The notes below the pieces were generated by a model that was given only the letters and a program-made list of their open reading frames with translations, was not told the origin of the DNA and ran no database searches. A DNA stretch of 64,000 nt from Antedon bifida (Eukaryota; Echinodermata; Crinoidea; Comatulida; Antedonidae): positions 28,209,409-28,273,408 of the forward strand of contig OY727093.1 in assembly GCA_963402885.1 (NCBI GenBank), in the 5' to 3' direction. The position numbers and the translations under genes were made by a program. Shown here in pieces: positions 1 to 10,600 of the stretch. Each line of letters begins with the position of its first letter. The first letter of the stretch is position 1.

Positions 1-1646
1 GTTCACTCTGCTGACCACCCCCTTACCCCATGACCTATTGTTATCAATAAACGTTCTGTTGGTGTATACTGCCGCATAATAAAATGCATTCGCAATATTG
101 TTATTAAGCTCTGTCTACACATCAAACTTTATGTGATAAAAAATGTGATGATGATATTTGGGCATGTCACTACCATTTCCTTTTTGTTCAAACTAGTTTG
201 GTATATAGAGCTTCAGTGAAATATTTTAAATTATCAAATTAAAGTACTCAAAACTGATAAAGCTAATAATAGACGAACTTGTACAAACAAAAATACAACC
301 TCAGTTAATCATGGCTAGTAAGAATTGGTGTACAGCACACACGACGAGATCAATTGATTTACAATATTAATATATAATATATAAATATATTTTTTCTGTC
401 AACCCATTCGAAGAATACCTCGTACGTATCTAATTTGTATCTTCAATCGTATCTTCATAAGTTGTGGCACGTTCCGCGCGTCCTAAACATAATCGCTTAC
501 AATTTGGTTAGACATGCAGTATTGGTTCCTCACGTTCTCAAAAACTGGGTTGACATTTATCAATATTTGCTTATATTTTTGCTAAAGCTATACTAAAACA
601 TTTAAGAATAATAATAACTTAGCTTATTTATGAAACCGTCTTAGTAACAAAATTGTCTTTATTTAAATTATTTTTTTAAATTTTACGTTGCGCGTGCGTA
701 ATATTAAACTCTAGAGGGCAGCAATTTATGTCTTAAGACGAAAAATCATTGTTTGAGCGTTCGCATTAGCTTTTTTCTCTTAGCGATGGCGGCGCTATAA
801 CAGTTTATCTCCACATTTTTAACAGCTCAACAGCTCACTATGTCGGTCGGTTGGTCGGATGGTCGGTCGGTCAGTAAACACTAACTCAAATTTGAGCACC
901 CATGTATATGGCCTTGTTCACGCCCAACAAGGTTACCATGCTTTTATTACATGAAATAGAGAAAGAGCACAAATTCGGAAATACATACGAAAATCATTAG
1001 CTCTAAACTTAAATCAAATCAACATTTATTTATTTTTATCAATGACAGCGACCCTTTTGTTGCTATGCAAGGTTGATAAATCCGACCCCTGGTGTATTAT
1101 TTATTATACAGCAAAATACTAAACATATTGATAAATCAGATATATAATAATATAAAAACAATTAGCAGATAAATTAAGAAAGAATTTATTTAAGAAAACA
1201 TCTTTAAATTACATTTCAATGCTTTGGAAAACATATACAGTATTTTACAATCTGTCGATATATTCGATCTATTTATATTATTATAGTAGCGTGAGAGTGT
1301 ACACTCTTCCCTCTGGCGTGACTAAAGGCGTAGTAAAACCCCAGCCGTGTATGCTGCTATAATTGACGTAGGTGACATTTCTAGACGACAAATCATCATG
1401 ATATACAATCAGATAATACGGCTTGTTTATTTTTTACTCTATTTACTATGATCACTTGAATTATTTTTTAATTATAGTTTGTATTATATCTGTTTCTGTT
1501 TACCAGTAGTGTGGCATAGAATTACGGTAACCATATACGCCTAGACCAACGTGAACTAGACATTTAATTTGAAGATGTAACTCAACATAGTCATTTCGAT
1601 CCTCTGTTTTGTCATCGTTTGACACCCTGTTAGGTCAGCTCTCATA
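1..1646. other. Spacer with repeat fragments, no gene seen
   Basis: I see no convincing coding exon. Positions 108-200 resemble the hairpin MITE better preserved at 5328-5575. A GGTCGGTCGG-type run lies at 841-873, preceded by the same 'cactatgtcggtcggt' that precedes the run at 22890. From about 780 onward the sequence is homologous to 7010-7200, and from about 1136 to 13930-14350, so it is the 3' flank of a duplicated Ig-gene unit. The stretch 1561-1646 encodes the decayed remnant of a receptor tail (see copy 1). Confidence 0.6.
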
Positions 1647-3060
1647 TTAAACTTCATCATTTTTAATGTCTTCTGCGTTGACATCATTTTGATTTGGCAC
1701 TGAAGAATAATAAACAGCATTATTACAAGGTCCTCTATCTTCGTCTACGTTAGTTGTCATTCTTATTCTCTTATTAACTACCGAGTCTAATTTGTTGTCA
1801 TTATCCTGTGTTTCTGATTTTAAAGATTTTTTGTTGAACAGGATTCGGCGTAATGTTTGGCGATTAAGAATAACTATTAACAATATTGCAGCGATAACAA
1901 CGACGCCCCTTCCTATAACCACTCCCACTATTACTAGTTCAGATGTTTTGTTATCAAGTTTAGATATAGGGCCATCAATACTACTATTAAAGTCCTGATC
2001 ATCGTTAAGAAGGGTCGTTGGTAGATTCATATGGATCTTTCGTGTTATGGTCAAAGTAGTGGATGAATTCCAAACCATCCCATCTTCTGTTACAAAACAT
2101 GTAATGATAAATAGTTTACTAGTATCGACTAAAGTATTATAAAGCTTAAGATCTGTAATGTTCAAAAGTGACGTCATGAAATTAACAATGTCTCCAGGAA
2201 CATATGGTGATACCTGCCATTCATACGTAAGATTGTTCGTCTTGAAGTCTCTTGCAAAACACTGGAAATGAACAGCATCTGTCTCTTGCACTGATAGTAA
2301 TTTAGGTTTAATTTCCACATCAGGTAATAATACATTAAGTCTGATTGTACAGTTTCTTGTCTCATCCAAAGCTTCACTGTCAAGATAGCATGTCAATTCA
2401 GTATCATTCCTTTCAATTGTAATGTTATCATATTTTACCAATTTATAATCAAGTATATCACTTACAATATTCTCAGCAACAATTATATTAGATACCGTGA
2501 TGATAAGATTTGGTGATGTACTTCCATGACCTTGTGAATCACAACCAAATATGATTGACTCACCAATATAAAATGGTGTTTTAGGTAAAATCAACCTTCC
2601 ATTTTGATTTAAATAACACACAGGAGAGGTTTCAGATGGTGGCTGGTATACTGTCAGTGTAGCAGTAGCAGGATTTGGCTTGAAGGAGTTGCCAATGTTA
2701 TTATAAACATGCCCGCACTCATATAATCCAGCATCAGAAAGTTGTACGTTTGAAATCGTTAAACGGTAAAATGAATTGTCAAACGAAACTGAGTATTTGC
2801 TTGGAGATACAAATTGAAAAAAATCGTAATTCCGGGTGAGATACTGAGTTTCATGTTTCCAAAGCAATGCATAATAATGTGTTGCTTTACAGTTAAAGAC
2901 AACATCTGAGCCGATCCTTACTCGAGCGTCCTTAGGACCAGAAATTAAAGTCTGACTGTTAACAGTAGATATTACAATATTACTTATTATGCAAGTATAT
3001 AGTCCTATTCCAAATAGTTTGTCAAACTTCATTTTTGATTGAACATAAATCAATGATTTC
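776..3060 (-). repeat. Segmental duplication unit A (Ig receptor copy 1 plus flank)
   Basis: The flank at about 780-1090 matches 7010-7200: both contain 'ggcgctataaca', 'gaaatagaaaaagagcacaaa'-like text and 'taaacttaaatcaaatcaac'. The flank from 1136 and the gene itself match 13930-15720. Unit B is therefore a diverged tandem copy, now split by the BEL/Pao insertion at 7250-13750. Confidence 0.7.
1647..3032 (-). CDS. Ig-domain type I membrane receptor, copy 1 (open frame)
   Basis: A single exon of 461 residues. I chose the ATG at 3032 (MKFDKLF...) because the frame upstream opens only with a TTG. A hydrophobic signal peptide ends near STVNSQ. The first Ig domain is V-like, with Cys in VVFNCKA, Trp in LLWKH and the terminal motif DAGLYEC. 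Two further Ig-like regions follow, around residues 140-240 and 240-345, with several N-glycosylation sequons. A membrane segment at about 366-390 is followed by a cytoplasmic tail of roughly 70 residues with AVYYSSVP. It closely resembles the two downstream copies, forming a tandem family on one strand. Its stop falls where copy 3 continues into an ITIM-like module, so the tail appears secondarily shortened. The likely role is a cell-surface recognition or adhesion receptor, possibly immune. The ligand and exact family are unknown. Flanking exons cannot be excluded. Confidence 0.75.
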   Translation of the reverse strand: MKFDKLFGIGLYTCIISNIVISTVNSQTLISGPKDARVRIGSDVVFNCKATHYYALLWKHETQYLTRNYDFFQFVSPSKYSVSFDNSFYRLTISNVQLSDAGLYECGHVYNNIGNSFKPNPATATLTVYQPPSETSPVCYLNQNGRLILPKTPFYIGESIIFGCDSQGHGSTSPNLIITVSNIIVAENIVSDILDYKLVKYDNITIERNDTELTCYLDSEALDETRNCTIRLNVLLPDVEIKPKLLSVQETDAVHFQCFARDFKTNNLTYEWQVSPYVPGDIVNFMTSLLNITDLKLYNTLVDTSKLFIITCFVTEDGMVWNSSTTLTITRKIHMNLPTTLLNDDQDFNSSIDGPISKLDNKTSELVIVGVVIGRGVVVIAAILLIVILNRQTLRRILFNKKSLKSETQDNDNKLDSVVNKRIRMTTNVDEDRGPCNNAVYYSSVPNQNDVNAEDIKNDEV

Positions 3061-3061
3061 G

Positions 3062-6000
3062 TTTTAGTTTCTAATCGGCTTCACTACGATGAGCTATAAT
3101 GCTTAGAATTTCAACTTGAATTATTTCCTTCCTCGAACACTTTCGGGAAAAATCTGGAGGAAATGGATTTTCCTAAACCGTACCATTCAGGATGTGTATG
3201 GCCACTTGATACTATCTTGATCCAATCTATGGTATTATATTATTTTTTAAGGTATAACATTTATAGTATAGTAGTACATAAATTAAGAAATACTGCTCTT
3301 CCAAATTGTTATGCTGCCTAATTATATTAAATTTAAACAAACATCCGTTTAAACGTCACTGAATTATTTCTGGTAATTTTCTTGAATAATAAATTCTTTT
3401 AAATATTTACTGCATATAATTTTAAGTCGAGGACCGCTGTGTAGTTCAATTTGAATGTTGAATCGACTTTCACAAAAAAAGAAAATCCAAATTCATTTTT
3501 TCTAAATTTATATTTATTTCACTAAGACTACACGTTTTATTATACGGAAGACCGGTTTTCTAAATATATTATTAATATTATGTATTCATAGGCCTATCAT
3601 TCTAAGAGAATCTGTATTAAGATATTGAACTTGCAATTAATAAACATTTATCCGTATATTGTTATCGATAAATTTTATCTGATATTTCCAGTATGTAAAT
3701 CGTCCATTTTTTCGCCTAATGTAAGAAAGCGACAACTGATTTTTTTTTACCCGACGACATGGCGAACAATTTTACAACCCAGTATATGTTAAGGAACAAC
3801 ATAATTGGAGACGGCTTTTCTAGCTATTTATGAGACTAATCCTCGTAATGATAATACGCGTTTCATTAATACAGTGCATCTTAAATGTCTCCTTTTTTAA
3901 TCGGTGATCTAATTTTTCTAGTCATCTCGGCATTCTGTTTACCGTCTTCTTGCACTTTCAACGGATTTGCTGCAGCAGCAACTAAAATAAAGACAATAAT
4001 AATAATAATTATGTGTATGATAATATTAATTCAAAATAACGTAGTTGCAATTATAGAAATGAAACTACAAACACATTCGAGGCCCAAAAGTGTCTTCTTG
4101 ATGTCCACTAACCAGAAATCTATTGACCTCTTAATATGGGTTTGCAGCAGAAAAACAAAACAAATATACCAAAATGAAAAATAATTGACCTGGACTCAAG
4201 AAATTGAGAAGAAATGAAAATTTAGCAGCCAACGTTTTATTAATGAAAACTATGTTGTCCCATTAAGGGGTTGCATCAACAATTTGGTGTTGGCTATAGT
4301 GTAAAAACATATACTGCCTCTCGTATTGCCGTAAGATGTCCCTTAATAGGGGTGTTCCAAAGAATTTTCAACGATAGAAAACACAACTAAACGACAAAAT
4401 TTGGCCTATAATCATTTTATCTTAATAATAACTTGAGATGATCTATCGGCAATTTTGATTATTTATCCAAATAATATAAGGGAAAAGCTATATCAAATGA
4501 AAACAACAGTCAGAAAGACCAAACTGTCGAAAAACACTATCATATAAATATATAATATAAATGTTACCTTGAATATTGATGATTATCTGCTTTGAAATAA
4601 TACTTGCTTTCCGCCTTGTTGCCTAGAATTGATAGTGTCTTGTAGTATACCTTGTTGATCTCTGACTGATATTTTCAGGGAAAGTTGCTTTTATAGACGA
4701 ATGCCTTTAGCCCGTTGTTGTTTTACCCATTATTTGCACCCTGTTACCCAATACCTGCTTTCCGTCTTGTCAAGTTGTTTATAATAAATAATACCATGTC
4801 AATATGTGTACTTTATATCGGCTTAGTTTTAAAATCGTCAAGTGGTTGATGTTTTCTGGGAAAATTACTTTTATACATGTCATTAACTCGCCGTTATTTT
4901 TATCAGATTGAATATTTTTAAGAAATGGAGTCGACGACCTCACCTAATACTTGCTTTCTGTATTATATATCAAAAGTTGTTTATAATAATGTAACAATAA
5001 TAATGACGATGTTTTCGCTGAAAGTTCTTTCTACACGGATGCACGGATGTTGTTTTTATCGTTATTTGTTGAGTCGATGACCTCACCACCACCTATTCCA
5101 CATTATATAGCAAACTTAAGAAAAAAACAAATTTCCAACATTTTTCCAGTTGAAAACTTCTGCAAATAGCAGAAAACTGAACTTCAGCAATGTCTGCATT
5201 TAGCACACTTTACCTTTCATTCACTTTAAATTCATGTCTGCAAAGTTTGCTAGTGCAGCTCACTTCTGCAAACTTGTTTTCTGCAATTGTTCAACTGATC
5301 TGCACAAGTAAAACTTGTTTTGACTAAAGCTCTGTCTACACTGTCAAACTAGTTTGATAAAAAAAAGTGTGATGTGCCCAAATATGGTAGTATACTGATA
5401 TGCCCAAATATGGTAGTGATATGACATCATCATGCCCATATATGGGCATATCACATTTTTTCATATAAAGTTTGATAATGTAAATAGGGCCTAACTCGGA
5501 GTTTGCTCAAGTTTGCTAACACAAGTTTTTTTGACAAACTAGTTTGCTGATGTGTGTGAACACAGCCAATCAAATCATTTTCGGTGTAGTCATTGTAATA
5601 CTGCTGCAGATGGACAAAAAGTCGGCCTCCAGTAAGAGAAGGTAGTTTTAAGCTTCCCAAGTTTGTCAAAGAAAGGTTCTCCAAAGCCAGTGTAGTCGTG
5701 TCGACAAACTTCCACAGACTGCAGAAAACGTTTGCAGAAATCTACGCTAGCACACCTTAGTTTACCAGCTTCTCTAGTTATTATTATAGGCAGTTTATCC
5801 TTGTTTAAACCAAAATGGCTTCGATACTGTTGACTCGAGTTTTAAATTAAATTAAATTTATATTTATTTCACCAAGAATATTTGTTTTTATTACACCCGT
5901 TAATATAAATAATATATATTTTCTTATAACAATCACTATACGATAAACCTACAACAATTACCGGTTGATTGTTGTATATAGATTGCATCTAATATTTCCT

Positions 6001-7249
6001 AATTGGTATAATAGCATAATATATTATTAGATCAGGGAAGAGTAAAATTACACTCTTCCTGGTTGGTGCTGCAATAAAATCACTTGAAAATATTTTATTA
6101 AAATAGATGAAATAATTAGTTTAAATATTAATTAAATGTAAGAACAATATGCATTAGGTCTACATATTGTTCTTTATTTCAAGCACATCAAACAGCGATA
6201 TTGATAATTGAATGGTCAATTCTTTGGACTCCTGAAAATATCGCTTAAATTTAGTTCGGAAATAATGAGAAAAAGTATATAATTTTCTTCTTAATTCTTT
6301 TTTTTTTATTTTGGCAAACTACCGAGATGGTAATAAAAGTGAAATCATTCACTGTCCTCCTTAAAGGAGGAAGTCCGGTTCACAGACAAACATATACAAG
6401 ATATGCTCTACATAAACAAGTCTTTGAGAGTTAGATAACTACATTTTCATGCATGTCCTTAACATTATCGCATTATTATTAACACGATCTGATTTGATTT
6501 ATTTTGAAGAATCTTCCTCCTCGTATAGGCCTATGTACACGCAAGTATTTCCACCCAATCACAAGCAACAGTTTAGATGACCCATCGTTTGGTAGATTTT
6601 CTGTACGTTACTTGTATTTGTTTTTTTCTCTCCAGGAGTATGACATTTTTATTTTTCAATTTTAACTTCAATTTTGTTTTAAAACATCAGTTAGTTTCGT
6701 AATCATTATTAATGGATAATTCATGGCAATTATATACAATATTTTCAATAAATAATTTAAAGTTTTCCTGAGGTTTTAAATGCGGCCTAGACACTTTAGG
6801 GGACGTGTACCGACCAATTACATTGGCCTAGACACTTTAGAGGTACCAAACCTTTTCCTTGCCTTTAAAGCGTCATCCAAAACCATGTGCCTGTTGATTG
6901 CCCTCAGATTACCTAATAAACAAGTCCTCAATTCTATGATGACATTAGTTTTGACTTATTCAGAGTTTCCGAAGTCACAATTAATCTAGATGTTCCATAC
7001 CATTTAGTTTTACCGATGGCGCTATAACATTCTCCGCACTTTCACTCCCAACAAGAGAGGGCGCATTCTGGTTTCTATGCTTTTGTTATTTGAAATAGAA
7101 AAGAGCACAAAAGTTGGAAAATCAATCGCCCTAAACTTAAATCAAATCAACATTTATTTATTTGTACCAATGGCAGCTACCCTTGGCAGCCGATACAGTT
7201 TTCTAAAAGTAACTGTTGGTTAGACAAATGGGTCGTACCTATGTACCTA
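3062..7249. other. 4.2-kb spacer between Ig receptor unit A and the retrotransposon
   Basis: AT-rich, with no exon I can support; the short frames here lack domain content. It contains the hairpin MITE at 5328-5575. Shared words such as 'tttatatttatttcac' occur near 3505 and 5855. A small hairpin built on 'ggaagagt' and 'actcttcc' lies at 6036-6061. The last 240 bases, from about 7010, belong to duplication unit B. Confidence 0.5.
5328..5575. mobile_element. Hairpin MITE (family with copies near 108 and 38716)
   Basis: The left end reads 'ctctgtctacactgtcaaac', followed by 'tagtttgataaaa'. The right end carries 'gacaaactagtttgctg' and 'gtgtgaacacag', giving imperfect inverted ends. The interior repeats 'gcccaaatatggtagt' and contains 'gcccatatatgggcat', a palindrome. 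Very similar text occurs at 38716-38868, and a diverged copy lies near 108-200. It is noncoding, so the class of its mobilising transposase is unknown. Confidence 0.6.
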
Positions 7250-7537
7250 TGTAACTGCGGCCTCACTGGCCACTTCTTTGAGTTGAGAATAATACGTAAT
7301 AAAGAACACGGAAGGCTTGTATCATGCAACAATCGAAATATTTTATTGTGTACTTCATATAGTGTAACTTCTTTATACTAATAACTAAGACCTCCGGTCT
7401 ATACGCTGGCATCATCTCAACTAGCCACACTAGCCATTGAGATTCTTTTATACGTCGCCTGGTCTGGCATTTATGCAAATTAACCCAGATACAACAATTA
7501 CGTAATTGTTTGCTAGTCTACACATACTGCCGTTACA
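7250..7537 (-). repeat. 3' LTR of the BEL/Pao element
   Basis: 288 bp, identical to 13463-13750. The ends are TGTAAC...GTTACA, the usual TG...CA form with short inverted termini. In element sense it is the downstream LTR. A 142-bp tract (7538-7679) separates it from the pol stop. Confidence 0.95.
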
Positions 7538-7679
7538 TGGCTCCCTGCAAAGTTTTCACAATCTTTGCATATTAGATTACAATTTTTATCATTTATTTAT
7601 ATATACTTTTTATACGCCTATCTAAATATTATGCTTGGCTCCCTGACGGGGAATGAACATTCAATACAGTTTGTATGAT

Positions 7680-10600
7680 TTAGAGTTCCATTTTATCCGT
7701 TGCAACCAATAAAATTAATTTGTGTACAGGTCGATCAAGTGTCTTGTCTTTTCCAATTTTGAGTTGTACTTTCCGCACAAGTCCATCTTCACTGGCATAC
7801 ACATTTTTTATTATTCCAAGTTTCCACTGGTTTCTAGCAGCATTATCGTCCTTTATCAAAACAACATCTCCAATTTCCATATTACGTTTTTGGTAAGTCC
7901 ATTTCTGACGAGTCTGAAGAGTTGTAATGTACTCCTTTTTCCAGCGTTGCCAGAACTGCTCCGCAACATACTGCACTCTTCGCCATCGTCGACGACAATA
8001 CACATCTGTATTCTGGAACGTACCTGGGGGAGGAAGAATAACTTTCGCCTTCATGGTTAATAAATGGTTTGGAGTAAGAGGTTCGGGTGAATCAACCTCG
8101 GATAAAGTATTTATAGTTAAAGGGCGAGAGTTCACAATATTTTGAACTTCGGCTAATAATGTTCTGAAAGATTCGTCATCAAGTTGCTCGCCACAACGTT
8201 GTAGTAGAGGTTCAAGCGCACTTCTTACTGTACGTATCATGCGTTCCCATATGCCACCCATGTGGCTAGCTGACGGGACGTTGAACTTAAACGAAATCCA
8301 GTCGCAGTTTTCATCTAACAGATATTGTCTAATTTTCTCTTCTTCAAATTCGTTGCGTGCGCCAACAAAATTCGTACCTTGGTCTGACCGAATTTGACGA
8401 ACCGGCCCACGAATACTGATAAATCGTCTTAGCGAGTTGATGAAAGAATCGGTCTCTAATGAGTTCACAGATTCTAGATGTACAGCCCTAGATGCAAGAC
8501 ATGTATACAATACACCGTACCGCTTCACCTTACTTCGTCTATCTTTAATAAGAAAAGGTCCAAAAATGTCAACAGCACAATAAGTAAATGGAGGATGTTG
8601 TTCTAGTCTATCCAAAGGAAGGTCAGCCATTTTTTGGGTTGATAATGGTCCCCTTAGTTTTCGGCAAGTTACACACTTATAAATGTATTGTGATGTAGCT
8701 GAATTACCACCCACGATCCAGTATCCATTCTGCCTTATGCTATTATGTGTTGTACTTCTGCCCATATGATTAACATTCTTGTGGTAATAATCTATTAATA
8801 AATTGGTAATTGTGGATTTTCTTGGGATTACGATGGGATGTTTTACCTCATTTGGAGCTACCGCATTTCTCATTCTCCCACCGACTCTAATAAGTTCATC
8901 TTCGTCTAGGAAGGGATCCAGACGATATATTCCATTGGTTCGTTTCAAATTACGATTTCTTTTCTTAGTCCCTTTGTTTTGTATTTCGTCATTTCTTCGA
9001 ATACCACATAATACAGATTTTTCGCTAGAGAAATATTCAGATTGAATATATTTTAAGATAATTGTTTCGCTAACTTGTAAGTCTTGAACATTAAGTCGTA
9101 TGTCTGTGGATATTCTATCCATTACTCCACCTTTCTTGATTGGAACATTTGCTGCCAGCATCAGTTTCTTTTTGAAAGTAAGAAGTTGTGCTACGACTTT
9201 CTTAAGTAACATCCAATTTGAAAACTGGCTGCAAATACGTTTGAGTAGATCATCATTCTGAAAGACAACTTTATCAACATTAGTGTGGAATGAATGCATA
9301 CGTTTTAGTTCCGAAGCAACAGTTTTACGAGATTCTTCATCGATTTCGGCCAACCGCCTTTGTTTAGTAGGACCTGGTTGGTGAAGAAATGTAGGACCAC
9401 TCACCCATCCGGTATCCGAGATCAATTGCTTAGCACGTACACCTCTACTGACTTTATCACTCGGATTGGAAGATGATTCTATGTAATTCCAATTTCCTAT
9501 TGAAGTTGCATCGTTGATTTGTTGAACTCGGTTCGCTACATAAACTTGATATCTTTTGGATTCGTTTTGCAAATATCCAAGGACTACCATACTGTCCGTC
9601 CAGAAGTATTCTCTCAAATCATACGGCAACTCTTGCTTTACAAATTCACTGACACGAGCAGATAGCACCGCTGCAGTTAGTTCTAGTTTCGGTATAGAGA
9701 TCTTCCTCTTAGCTGGCGTCACTCTGGCTTTAGCTAATAGTAGAGAAATAGAGGGAATGTTATCATGATTTATCAATCTTAAATACGTGCATTGGCCATA
9801 TGCTACTTCACTGGCATCTGAGAAATAGTGAATTTCTGCCTGCTTGACTTCTCCGAACCCTTGTGGTTTGTAGCATCGACTAACTTGTAGTTTTCCAAGA
9901 TGAACAATATCTTCATACCACTGTAACCAACTGGTCCGTAATTCAGATGTTAACGGTTCATCCCAGTCTAAATTCTGCTTACACATAGCCTGTAAAATCA
10001 ACTTTCCTGTAATTAGTACGGGAGCTGCAAATCCGAATGGATCATAAATAGAACAAATAGTACCTAAAATAGTCCTTCTGGTCGGAGGACGATCGTTCAG
10101 TTCAATTCGGAAATTAAAAGAATCACTTTCCACACACCATGATACCCCAAGCACTCGTTCCAGCGGTAATGGGTCAGATTTAGGGTTTATTTCTTTAATT
10201 AGTTTACCTCGCTCATCTTGAGGAATCGTCTCTAACACTTCTCTGTCATTCGTAACCCACTTGTGTAAGCGTAAACCAGCCTTAGCACACATGGCTGTAC
10301 TGCTAGCAATCAGATTAATAGCTTCATCCGGTGATGATACAGATATCAGCCCATCATCTACATAGAAATTGTTACGAATGAAGTTAGCGGCATTCTTACC
10401 GAATTCCTTCTCGCCGTCGCTCGCTGCCCGTTTTAGTCCATAATTTGCACATGCTGGTGAACTGGCTGCACCAAATAAGTGCACTTTCATTCGATATTCT
10501 TGAATTTCCTCCGAAGTATCACTATTCTTCCACCACAGGAATCTAAGAAAGTCTCGGTGCCTATCAGCCACAACAAACTGATGAAACATTCCTTGTATAT

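Noticed and set aside
3885-4184. 99-residue plus-strand frame
   Set aside because: Composition follows AT-rich background, with no domain, splice context or repeat of it elsewhere in the window.
7538-7555. TGGCTCCCTG next to the left LTR as a primer-binding site for a plus-strand element
   Set aside because: The gag-pol frame is on the minus strand, so this lies by the 3' LTR and is read instead as part of the polypurine-side sequence.
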